In this document: piece after piece, positions 46,968 to 53,866 of the stretch
How positions within the stretch are numbered: position 1 is the stretch's first letter
Layout of the letters: each line of letters starts with the position of its first letter
Source: Clostridium chromiireducens
GTDB taxonomy: Bacteria > Bacillota > Clostridia > Clostridiales > Clostridiaceae
Reading direction: 5' to 3'
Length of the DNA stretch: 53,866 bases
Assembly: GCF_002029255.1 (NCBI RefSeq)
Contig: NZ_MZGT01000038.1
Location: forward strand, 1-53,866
Notes under the pieces: generated by a model
Seen by the model: only the letters and a program-made list of their open reading frames with translations
Told to the model about the DNA's origin: nothing
Databases searched by the model: none
Position numbers and translations under genes: made by a program

Positions 46968-47981
46968 TTATGCCTTTAAAAATGTTTTATAGTCTTCATA
47001 ATTTTTCTTCAAAAGATTTGGAGTGTCAAGACCATAAGGGCAGTGAGCCTTGCAATTTCCACACTCTATACAATCTTCGATTTTCTTCATCTTAGCTTGA
47101 CCTTCCTCCGAAAGGTGTCCTTCAGTTGGAGATCGGCGAAGAAGCAAAGACATTCTTGCGCAATTGTTAATTTCTATACCCGCAGGGCATGGCATACAAT
47201 ATCCGCAACCACGGCAAAATTCACCTACAAGTTCTTTTCTTTCATTTTCAATAAATTTTTCAATCTCAGTTGTCATTACAGGAGGCTTTTCAATATAAGA
47301 AATAAATTCATCAAGCTCATTTTCTCGTTGAATTCCCCAAATAGGTAAAGTATTGTCGAACTGAGAAAGGTATGCATAAGCAGCATCACTTCTTGTTATA
47401 AGTCCACCTGACAATGCCTTCATACAGATGTAACCAACATTCTTTTCTTTACATAAATTCACTAAATCCTCTTCTTTTTTATGTGCTAGATAGCTAAATG
47501 GAAACTGTAAAGTATCATAAAGTCCTGAAAGAACAGCCTCTATGGCTACTGAAAGTCTATGATTTGTGATGCCTATAAAATGAATTTTTCCTTGCTTTTT
47601 TGCCTCTAACATAGCCTCATAAAGTCCTGTCCCATCATTTGGTTTAGGGCAAAAACTTGGATTATGAAATTGATAAATATCTATATAATCTGTTTTGAGC
47701 ATAGTAAGACTATTTTCTAAGTCCTGCCAAAACCCTTGCACAGTAGTAGAAGGTGTTTTTGTAGCAATAATTATTTTATTCCTTACATCACTTAGCGCAA
47801 GACCAATTTTATATTCACTATCAGTATAACTTCTTGCTGAATCGAAAAAATTAATACCATTATCATAAGCTTTTCTTAATAGTTTTGCTGCTTCCTCACT
47901 AGAAACACGTTGAACCGGTAGAGCACCAAACCCATTTCTATTTACTATTATTCCTGTTCTCCCCAATGTAATATTCTCCAT
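46968..47981 (-). CDS. aldo/keto reductase with C-terminal ferredoxin-like domain
   Basis: 337 residues. N-terminal AKR barrel (FGALPVQRVSSEEAAKLLRKAYDNGINFFDSARSYTDSEYKIGLAL, with catalytic Asp/Tyr/Lys-type positions and GITNHRLSV), then a C-terminal iron-sulfur module: CRGCGYCMPCPAGIEIN and CIECGNCKAHCPYGL, i.e. two cysteine clusters. This combined type is widespread in clostridia; substrate is not assigned. The start at 47981 has GAAGGGTG upstream. A TTGACA/TATTAT promoter lies at 48072-48099. Confidence 0.92.
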   Translation of the reverse strand: MENITLGRTGIIVNRNGFGALPVQRVSSEEAAKLLRKAYDNGINFFDSARSYTDSEYKIGLALSDVRNKIIIATKTPSTTVQGFWQDLENSLTMLKTDYIDIYQFHNPSFCPKPNDGTGLYEAMLEAKKQGKIHFIGITNHRLSVAIEAVLSGLYDTLQFPFSYLAHKKEEDLVNLCKEKNVGYICMKALSGGLITRSDAAYAYLSQFDNTLPIWGIQRENELDEFISYIEKPPVMTTEIEKFIENERKELVGEFCRGCGYCMPCPAGIEINNCARMSLLLRRSPTEGHLSEEGQAKMKKIEDCIECGNCKAHCPYGLDTPNLLKKNYEDYKTFLKA

Positions 47982-48071
47982 ATTGTCATCACCCTTCTTA
48001 TAATTCAATAAATATATTAGTTAATTTACTCTACAGTCGTCTTATTTCTTTCCTTCCTAATATTACATATT

Positions 48072-48099
48072 ATAATACTTCAAGTTAACTACATGTCAA
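48072..48099 (-). promoter_or_regulatory. promoter of the aldo/keto reductase
   Basis: Minus strand: -35 TTGACA (48099-48094), 16 bases, TATTAT (48077-48072); start predicted near 48065, about 80 bases before the start codon. The rest of the 446-base gap to the SASP gene holds no gene. Confidence 0.5.
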
Positions 48100-48337
48100 G
48101 AATAAATTTATAAGATATCCCTGATTTAAAACACTTTTAAATTAATAAATCATATAAGTATGCATAAATTCATGCTGCTTAAATTGTATACGAAATAGTT
48201 CTATATAAAAAGTTTTACTTTATGACAGGTCCGATAATGAAAAGAATAATTTTACTTAACTTTTATTTTATAGTCTAATATTATTCATACTCACTATAAC
48301 CCTCAATATATTCAAAGGCTTTTTATTTTTCAATGCA

Positions 48338-48388
48338 AAAAACCAGTAGAACAAGTATAACTCTGTTATATTTGTTCTACCAGCTTTT
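48338..48388 (-). terminator. terminator of the SASP gene
   Basis: AACCAGTAGAACAAGTATAAC and its near-complement GTTATATTTGTTCTACCAGCTT form a long stem around a 3-base loop, followed on the minus strand by TTTTTT. It lies about 70 bases past the SASP stop codon. Confidence 0.75.
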
Positions 48389-48454
48389 AACCATAAGGGT
48401 TTATTTGGTTCATAGTATTGGGTAGAAATTATTCACTATGCTTTTAGCTTATAA

Positions 48455-48664
48455 TTATTTTAAGCCTTGTTCATAGTTTTCTATCATGTGTTTTACCATG
48501 TAACCGCCAACACTTCCATTTTGTCTTGAAGAAAGGTTTCCTTTGTCTTGGCTTTCATAGTCTTGTAATCCTATTTCTGAAGCAACTTCAGTTTTTAATC
48601 TGTTTAACCCTTGTTTTGCTTCTGGTACTAATGTTCTGTTTCTTCCACTATTATTTGATGCCAT
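48455..48664 (-). CDS. alpha/beta-type small acid-soluble spore protein
   Basis: 69 residues. Seen: RTLVPEAKQGLNRLKTEVASEIG, with the GPR protease cleavage site (TEVASEIG), and GSVGGYMVKHMIENYEQGL, the DNA-binding C-terminal block. It coats spore DNA and is digested at germination. It directly shows the host forms endospores. Ribosome binding site AAGGGAGG. No clear SigG promoter was identified. Confidence 0.96.
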   Translation of the reverse strand: MASNNSGRNRTLVPEAKQGLNRLKTEVASEIGLQDYESQDKGNLSSRQNGSVGGYMVKHMIENYEQGLK

Positions 48665-48725
48665 TTGAATCTACCTCCCTTAATAATATAAATTTTGTTT
48701 GGCAGTAATATATTAACCATTATCA

Positions 48726-48739
48726 CAGATTATAATCTG
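48726..48739. repeat. 14-bp palindrome upstream of the SASP gene
   Basis: CAGATTATAATCTG is a perfect palindrome about 60 bases upstream of the minus-strand SASP start codon. It contains TATAAT on both strands. Purpose unknown. Confidence 0.4.
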
Positions 48740-48991
48740 CTAAAATATTAGCAAAATTAGTATTAATAAGCCATACTACATAACTTTATATATTTTGTCT
48801 TTGTCATTTATTATAGGAGGTTTTTATGATATTTTAGCTTATTAATTAACTCCTGAAACCAATATGTATATGGCTTTTTTATTTCATTAATACTAAATCA
48901 CATGAAGTCAGCTGCATCCTCAGTTCTTCTATTCAGATACGTTTGCGTAGTAAAAAAGCAATTATTTTTCAATAAATATTTGATAATTTTC

Positions 48992-49020
48992 TTGACCTCT
49001 TGCATTTCTATTATTATAAT
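48992..49020 (+). promoter_or_regulatory. strong sigma-A-type promoter feeding a terminator-rich leader
   Basis: TTGACC (48992-48997), 17 bases, TATAAT (49015-49020). A start near 49027 gives a 178-base leader before the P-II gene. The leader contains two intrinsic terminators (49046-49085 and 49109-49144). Upstream, a well-spaced ribosome binding site leads into a three-codon ORF (ATG ATA TTT TAG at 48827-48838), probably a fossil. Confidence 0.75.
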
Positions 49021-49045
49021 GAGTTTTAATATAGTAATTAATGAC

Positions 49046-49085
49046 AACGTCGTCTAATATTGATAAATATTAGACGACGTTTTTT
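49046..49085 (+). terminator. first leader terminator, perfect 16-bp stem
   Basis: AACGTCGTCTAATATT (49046-49061), loop GATA, exact complement (49066-49081), followed by a T run to 49085. Only about 20 bases from the predicted start site, so a transcript ending here is about 60 nt. Confidence 0.85.
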
Positions 49086-49108
49086 ATAATAAAAATACAC
49101 ATGACAAT

Positions 49109-49144
49109 GGAGTCAAAGCAAAATAGCTTGACTCTGTTTTTTTA
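49109..49144 (+). terminator. second leader terminator
   Basis: GAGTCAAAGC (49110-49119) pairs with GCTTGACTC (49126-49134), with one bulge, followed by a run of seven T within GTTTTTTT. It is upstream of the P-II gene start at 49205. Confidence 0.75.
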
Positions 49145-49204
49145 TCATTAAAGTTTTTGTCCCATTTTTATATAAAACCTATTTTTAAGAAAGAAGATGA
49201 TAGC

Positions 49205-49522
49205 ATGAAGAAACTAGAATTTATTATTAAGAGTGAGCATTTGGATGATTTAAAAACTATCTTAACTAATTGCAATGCTACTGATATTATAATTTCAAAT
49301 ATTAAGGATTACAATAACGAAAAAGGGTATAAGAAAATCTTTAGAGGTACAGAATATACTGTTAATTTTCTGCGCAGAGTAAAGGTTGAAACAGTTGTGA
49401 CTCCTGAAGTTGCTGAAATCATACTAGATAAAGTTTTACAAGAAATTAGAATCAGCAATTACACAGATGGGAAAATATTTATTAACGATATTGAAAATGT
49501 TCTTGAAATCTATGCTGTTTAA
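49205..49522 (+). CDS. P-II family nitrogen-signalling protein (GlnB/GlnK-like)
   Basis: 105 residues. MKKLEFIIKSEHLDDLKTIL, then the T-loop GYKKIFRGTEYTVNFL, which places Tyr at exactly residue 51, the canonical uridylylation site, and the C-terminal signature YTDGKIFINDIENVLEI. P-II proteins bind ATP/ADP and 2-oxoglutarate and control nitrogen uptake. No amtB, glnA or nitrogenase gene is adjacent, unlike usual P-II contexts. The start at 49205 (16 codons inside the longest frame) is chosen by alignment with P-II; only a weak AAGAAAGAAG lies upstream. Expression may be controlled by the two terminators in its leader. Confidence 0.9.
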   Translation: MKKLEFIIKSEHLDDLKTILTNCNATDIIISNIKDYNNEKGYKKIFRGTEYTVNFLRRVKVETVVTPEVAEIILDKVLQEIRISNYTDGKIFINDIENVLEIYAV

Positions 49523-49577
49523 TATTGCAATAATCTTTAGTCTAATAATTTAATGCCACAACTATGCACCAAATAGT

Positions 49578-49615
49578 AAACATCAACGTTTAAAACTATT
49601 AAAACGTTGATGTTT
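49578..49615. terminator. bidirectional terminator between P-II gene and 49622 gene
   Basis: AAACATCAACGTTT (49578-49591) and its exact complement (49602-49615), with T on both strands. It is 7 bases from the minus-strand gene end. Confidence 0.85.
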
Positions 49616-49621
49616 TTCTTG

Positions 49622-50236
49622 CTATAGCTCTGAATGACATTTATTAACTATCTCTTTAATTTCATTAGCCGCTTCATTTCCAGATAAAACAACTAACCTG
49701 TAATTAAAATTATTATTAAAAATTTGGCAGTAGAATTCTTTACCCAACTCATCTATCTCTTCATAATTTTCCTCTAACTTTTGTAGTAAAATTTCTTCTC
49801 CAAGACCAGTTCTATCTATAAAGTAATACATATTAAATTTATTTATATATTCTTTTACTATCTTAAAATTATCTTTATTCAAAATAAATCCTATAACGTA
49901 ATCTTTATCAGTCTTCTTGGATCCTTTTTTTACAGTTAAACCAAACATAGATACCTCTGGTATTTTTTTTATCTCAACTTTTTTATATGCCATCATTGAC
50001 GAATCTAAGGATTTTATAATTTCTTCAAATGTAATTTTGGGTTTTTCATCATTTCCAAAAAATAGTAACCTCGAATCCAAAACTGCTAAACATAAATTGG
50101 CTCCAATCAGTTCGTTTAAAACCTTTTCTCTAAATCTATTCTTTTCCTTTATTCCATGATATTCTATAAAAGTCTTAATTCCCTCTTCATCTTCTTCACT
50201 TCTCATCTTTAGCTTATTTCTATCAAATAAAAACAT
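49622..50236 (-). CDS. uncharacterised soluble protein (204 aa)
   Basis: Acidic and Lys-rich, without signal peptide or membrane helices. The sequence has alternating helix and strand segments (GIKEKNRFREKVLNELIGANLCLAVLDSRLLFFG; VSMFGLTVKKGSKKTDKDYVIGFIL). I do not recognise the family. Ribosome binding site AAGGAGAA. It converges on the P-II gene and is about 130 bases from the phosphatidyltransferase gene on the same strand. Confidence 0.65.
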   Translation of the reverse strand: MFLFDRNKLKMRSEEDEEGIKTFIEYHGIKEKNRFREKVLNELIGANLCLAVLDSRLLFFGNDEKPKITFEEIIKSLDSSMMAYKKVEIKKIPEVSMFGLTVKKGSKKTDKDYVIGFILNKDNFKIVKEYINKFNMYYFIDRTGLGEEILLQKLEENYEEIDELGKEFYCQIFNNNFNYRLVVLSGNEAANEIKEIVNKCHSEL

Positions 50237-50366
50237 ATTTTCTTCTCCTTAAAACCATAATATATACAATTATAATATATAAGTAACCAGTTTCATAAAC
50301 AAAACTTGGAAATAAAATAAACTCTATTCTTTAATATAAATATAATTAATATGCATGCAATTATAA

Positions 50367-50957
50367 TCATATATCTATATTATTATTCAATTTAAAACAT
50401 ACTAAACAACTTTTTATTCTTAAATACGAAGAATAAATTCCACCAAAAAATATAACATAAAGTAAGCAATTTAGTACTATTGTCAAGCTATTAGTTTCAA
50501 AACACTTATAAATACATGCTATTCCTGGAATTATAAAAAACATAGCTGCTATAGCTCGTCCAATCTTATCAAAAACAAAAGGATTATTTGAATTTTTATT
50601 ATAATTTTTCATAAATTTCGATGTTGCAATAAATTCAGAAAATTTAAGGCATACAAAACCCAAAAACCACAAAGGCAAAATTTTTACATTAACCAAAGTT
50701 ACATATGAAAGAATTATATATAATAAATCAGCAAATACATCAAGTTTAGCTCCTATAATTGAAACTGAATTCATTTTTCTTGCAATTCTTCCATCTAATA
50801 AATCTGAAATACAAATAGCAGAAAATAATATAATCAACATATTACTTTTATCTTCATTATATAAAAACTGATCAATTATGGCATAAGCAAATAAGAATGA
50901 CATTATTATTCTTGTTATAGTGATTAAGTTAGGTATGAATTTTGTTATGAGTCGCAT
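50367..50957 (-). CDS. CDP-alcohol phosphatidyltransferase-family membrane protein
   Basis: 196 residues with five to six helices. The full catalytic signature is present: DLLDGRIARKMNSVSIIGAKLDVFAD, i.e. D-x2-DG-x2-AR-x8-G-x3-D-x3-D. It synthesises a phospholipid head-group such as phosphatidylglycerophosphate or phosphatidylserine; the alcohol is not identifiable. Two adjacent ATGs exist; the second (50957) gives a 6-base spacing from GGAGG and is preferred. Single gene, no adjacent phospholipid enzymes. Confidence 0.88.
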   Translation of the reverse strand: MRLITKFIPNLITITRIIMSFLFAYAIIDQFLYNEDKSNMLIILFSAICISDLLDGRIARKMNSVSIIGAKLDVFADLLYIILSYVTLVNVKILPLWFLGFVCLKFSEFIATSKFMKNYNKNSNNPFVFDKIGRAIAAMFFIIPGIACIYKCFETNSLTIVLNCLLYVIFFGGIYSSYLRIKSCLVCFKLNNNIDI

Positions 50958-51196
50958 CATCTTCCTCCTGCCCTATATTTAACATTTCCATTTAGGATAT
51001 ACTTTAATTATAAATAGTACTTATTCCAAAATCTATTATAGCACTAATTTGTGAAAATTTTATGACAGAATATCCATAAAAATTTGCTAATGTAAAAATT
51101 AGATCTCAGCCTAAGTAAATATAAAACTTATTAGAGTATGAATAGCGCAAACTATTTCCGCAAATAATAAAAAATAAAACAAGGTGGTGATATAAA

Positions 51197-51316
51197 ATGG
51201 GTTCTTCTCAATATAATAAAAATAAGAATGATAAAAGTAATGCTGATAAAATGAATGGCAAGAACAACCGAGATAAAGGCAATAATCAAGTTAGCTCAAC
51301 TAATAATGAACAATAA
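51197..51316 (+). CDS. small hydrophilic Asn/Lys-rich protein (39 aa)
   Basis: Begins MGSSQYNKNKNDKSNADKMNG and is almost devoid of hydrophobic residues (over one quarter Asn). AAGGTGGTGA precedes the ATG with good spacing. Spore-formers encode many tiny hydrophilic proteins of this kind, including spore components, but nothing more can be claimed. Its ribosome binding site is the main support. Confidence 0.55.
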   Translation: MGSSQYNKNKNDKSNADKMNGKNNRDKGNNQVSSTNNEQ

Positions 51317-51686
51317 TTCACTTAAAATTTAATATATATACCTAAGTTAAAAATTATGATTATGAATTTACTTGCCAAAGATAAGGTCATGCACTTGTTT
51401 AAGTTACTGAATATTAAGTTGTTAATTTCTATTAAAGAAATATCTATAGCTTAATATTCTACTGTAATACTTTCACAAAAGCATGACCTTCATTTCTAGT
51501 TTAAAATATATTTTAAGAGATAAATTAATATACAGATTAAGTATCTATAATATATAAATATAAAGCGTATATCTCTTATTACTAGGAATAATATGATACA
51601 TGATGTGTTTTATGTTACTTTTTTAAAACACTGATAGAATAAAAATACTTCCTCAGATATATATAGATAACCAATTATATGGGTCT
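51317..51686. other. intergenic region with a long-range inverted repeat
   Basis: AAGGTCATGC (51383-51392) and its exact complement GCATGACCTT (51481-51490) enclose 88 bases. The distance is long for a terminator and could be a structured RNA or the remnant of an element. No ORF with a ribosome binding site is visible in these 370 bases. Confidence 0.4.
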
Positions 51687-53399
51687 CTAAAATTTAAATC
51701 TATGTCCCATTTCAATCAACTTGTTGGCTAACTTCGATGAATCTTTAGCATGTTTTGTCACTTGTTCTACTGCTGCACTTGTCTCACTTATGTTCGCAAA
51801 TATCTCTTCTACGCTTGAAGCTGATTCTTGTGATGTTGCTGAAATATTTAGTATCGAATTATTCACTTTTGATACATTTCTAGCAATTGAATTTGCAGAT
51901 ACATATATCTCTTTTGACATCTGATTTACAATTTGAGCATCCTGCTCATATTGATGTCCAATTAATTTTATCATTTCATAATCAGGTTTAACCTGTTTTT
52001 CTATAAATCCTAATATATCGTTAGTGTGATCAATAAAGTTTTTAATAACTCCCCTTACTTGTTCAACATTTCTCTTTATTTCTATAACTGTCTGCGATGA
52101 TTTTTCCGCTAATTTTCTAACTTCATCTGCAACTACGGCGAAACCTTTTCCTGCTTCCCCTGCACGAGCCGCCTCAATAGAAGCATTAAGTGACAACAGA
52201 TTCGTTTGTTCTGCTATTTGATCTATAACTGCTGCCATATTGTCTATTTCTTTAATTACTTTTATATCATCAATTGCCTTTCTAATCTTTGTTTCTTTTT
52301 CATTATATAAACTTATAGCCTTTATAGATGACTGTTCTGCTTTTTCTTTTACCTCCAATGCTCTTTGCATGATTTCATCTGAATCCTTTTCTCTTTTCTC
52401 AGCCTTCTTATTAAGTTCATTAGTCAATTCCTCAATTACTGTCGTATGAGAACTTACTTCTTGCGTTGATGTACTTAAATCCCCACTGGTGCCAGCAATC
52501 CAACCTGTAGCTCCCTTAATATTATGCATTGTTACAGACATTTCTTTCATTATTGTTGTTAGCGCCTCATTTGAAATACTCATTTCTTTCATCTCATTGA
52601 CAAGCTCTAAAACAAGTTTCTTCATATTTGCTGTAGCAATATTTAAAGCTCTAGACATATTGCCTAATTCATCATCAGAGGTTATCTTTATTTCTTGTGT
52701 CAAATTTCCTTCTGCTAAACCATTAGCAAAATTAACTACATAACTTATTCTTCTTTTTAACCAAATTGCCATTGCACTACCTAGAATAACCAGAGTTAGT
52801 GCTCCAATTACTATAAGAGCTGTAAGAAATATGAATGAGCTATTAAAAACAGCTTTACTTGATTCTGACATATTCTTTGCATACGCAATCTTGTCTTGTA
52901 TAACAACATTTAAATTATATTCTAACTGCTTCCTTAAGTTTACATATTCAGAATTGTACAACCTAATTGCTTCTTCATAATTGTCCTCATTTATATATTT
53001 CATTATATTAGATCTTGAATCCCTATATTGAGATAATGTATTTCTAACTTTTTTATAATCTTCTTCTTCTTTATTACTCGAAAATTGTATATTCTCATAT
53101 TCTTCAAAAATCTTGTTATTTAAATTTGATCGATCATTTAAATTACTTATGGAGTCACTAACACTACTTTTGAAATTACTATTAATAATATGTTCCATAT
53201 CTGATACACCTAAATTAACATTGTTTTGGATTGAATATAATTTTTGCAAAGCTAATAAATTATTATTATAAATTATATTTGTATTATTATTTAATACATT
53301 CATATTCGATAACCCAATTCCTCCAACTACAATTAAAAATAATGCACTTACTATACTTGTTATAATTAACTTTTGAGATATTTTTATTTTTTTAAACAT
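51687..53399 (-). CDS. methyl-accepting chemotaxis protein
   Basis: 570 residues. First membrane helix about 10-30, extracellular four-helix-bundle-type sensor (about 32-185), second helix about 188-213, HAMP (about 214-266), and a signalling domain with the conserved hairpin [43 protein letters not shown] (about 390-435). It directs CheA in response to a ligand seen by the sensor; the ligand is unknown. GGGGGAGA precedes the ATG. No che genes are nearby, so it is an orphan receptor. Confidence 0.95.
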   Translation of the reverse strand: MFKKIKISQKLIITSIVSALFLIVVGGIGLSNMNVLNNNTNIIYNNNLLALQKLYSIQNNVNLGVSDMEHIINSNFKSSVSDSISNLNDRSNLNNKIFEEYENIQFSSNKEEEDYKKVRNTLSQYRDSRSNIMKYINEDNYEEAIRLYNSEYVNLRKQLEYNLNVVIQDKIAYAKNMSESSKAVFNSSFIFLTALIVIGALTLVILGSAMAIWLKRRISYVVNFANGLAEGNLTQEIKITSDDELGNMSRALNIATANMKKLVLELVNEMKEMSISNEALTTIMKEMSVTMHNIKGATGWIAGTSGDLSTSTQEVSSHTTVIEELTNELNKKAEKREKDSDEIMQRALEVKEKAEQSSIKAISLYNEKETKIRKAIDDIKVIKEIDNMAAVIDQIAEQTNLLSLNASIEAARAGEAGKGFAVVADEVRKLAEKSSQTVIEIKRNVEQVRGVIKNFIDHTNDILGFIEKQVKPDYEMIKLIGHQYEQDAQIVNQMSKEIYVSANSIARNVSKVNNSILNISATSQESASSVEEIFANISETSAAVEQVTKHAKDSSKLANKLIEMGHRFKF

Positions 53400-53811
53400 T
53401 TTTATCTCCCCCTCTTGCTACATGAATAAATATCAATAGATTTACTATGAAATCTTAAAGTTAATATTTTATAATTATTCGTACACATGCCCCTTTTGAA
53501 TAAATAAAATATATTATAATTCCCATAGGTTTACTTTGTTATTATAATGCTACTATTTTTTCTACTTTGCAATACATTTTTGCAAGGAATTCCATTGCAA
53601 AGAAAAAATTTTATATTTTCATATATTTCATCGTTTACATTTATTGTTTTGTTAAATTAAGATAAAATTTTTAGAACTTTCAAAATATATATTCAAACTA
53701 TAGATACATAATATAAAAACCAAGCTTACGTATAGGCCAAACAAGATAGAAGTCATGATATTTATTCGACGATAAGTGTAATTTAAAATTTGATACTTAC
53801 ACATAACAGAA
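53400..53811. other. intergenic region with repeated TTGCAA motifs
   Basis: This gap upstream of the chemoreceptor contains no gene with a ribosome binding site. CTTTGCAAT (53565-53573) and ATTGCAAAG (53594-53602) are exact complements, with a further TTTGCAAGG and a GGAATTCC palindrome in between, so the motif TTGCAA occurs three times in 38 bases. It could be an operator, but no promoter was recognised. Confidence 0.35.
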
Positions 53812-53860
53812 AACACAGTATATATCTTTAATCACTATGCAGTGAGATATATACTGTGTT
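53812..53860. terminator. perfect 16-bp stem near the window end
   Basis: AACACAGTATATATCT (53812-53827) and its exact complement (53845-53860), with inner CACT/AGTG pairing (53833-53844). It lies in the last 60 bases of the window and probably belongs to a gene outside it. Confidence 0.6.
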
Positions 53861-53866
53861 CTTATA

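Noticed and set aside
48827..48838. Three-codon leader peptide (ATG ATA TTT TAG) with strong ribosome binding site
   Set aside because: Too short to mean anything on its own; probably chance or a gene fossil, and it lies upstream of the mapped promoter.
49046..49144. ANTAR-type dual-hairpin antiterminator in the P-II leader
   Set aside because: The loops are GATA and AAAATA and do not show the A1/G4 hexaloop pattern required of ANTAR targets.
1..53866. CRISPR arrays, tRNA, rRNA, prophage or insertion sequences
   Set aside because: No regular spaced repeats, no recognised transposase or integrase, and no rRNA/tRNA pattern were noticed in any gap.

Overview
The window looks like a stretch of chromosome from a Clostridium sensu stricto species, probably a saccharolytic soil type. 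The DNA is very AT-rich, ribosome binding sites are strong (GGAGG-like), and it carries an alpha/beta-type small acid-soluble spore protein, FeoAB, an Fe-dependent alcohol dehydrogenase, a DUF2249 protein, cobalamin-dependent MetH and wall-binding secreted proteins. I see no rRNA, tRNA, CRISPR array, transposase, integrase or phage module. It is ordinary chromosome with a few accessory islands and two decayed genes.

Layout. 0.2-1 kb: two small orphan genes. 1.1-6 kb: a surface/carbohydrate island on the minus strand. It holds a secreted GH16 beta-glucanase with wall-binding repeats, a BlaR1-like M56 membrane protease whose sensor domain is a ricin-type beta-trefoil lectin, its BlaI repressor, and a secreted protein carrying a near-copy of the same lectin. 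The secreted lectin gene has two perfect BlaI-type boxes (TACA-N2-TGTA) on its promoter, and the blaI promoter has a degenerate box at the same offset from its start site. This is the best candidate in the window for an undescribed system: proteolytic lectin-sensing signalling. 6-10 kb: small proteins, an Fe-ADH and a DAACS symporter. 10-19 kb: metH, a TetR/MMPL exporter pair and an MBL-fold hydrolase. 19-24 kb: a UvrD-like helicase and an MrfA/YprA-like DUF1998 helicase in one operon. 24-28 kb: a small unknown, a DUF2249 gene with an ideally placed Crp/Fnr-type site, an APC permease and a U32/TrhP tRNA-hydroxylation protein. 28-32 kb: metal homeostasis (feoA, feoB, a ZupT-like ZIP transporter, a DtxR-family regulator). 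32-35 kb: an orphan MglB-like sugar-binding protein, a Dus enzyme and a truncated small gene. 35-41 kb: kdpD-kdpE-kup, with kdpD apparently starting at a non-AUG codon. 41-45 kb: a nucleoside salvage operon (udp-deoB-YczE-like membrane protein) divergent from its likely GntR/UTRA regulator. 45-54 kb: a DHH phosphoesterase, a ferredoxin-like aldo/keto reductase, a SASP, a P-II protein behind a leader with two tandem terminators, an unknown protein, a CDP-alcohol phosphatidyltransferase, a small hydrophilic protein and a chemoreceptor.

How the genes may work together. The lectin island reads as a closed circuit: the membrane lectin-protease would relieve BlaI and induce a secreted paralogous lectin. 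The Feo/ZIP/DtxR block is a divalent-metal cluster. KdpDE lies upstream of kup with no kdpFABC, which suggests the kinase pair controls a Kup-type importer. The udp/deoB genes and the GntR regulator share TGTCTA-type repeats in their intergenic region. All functional calls rest on motifs recognised by eye; no database search was run.
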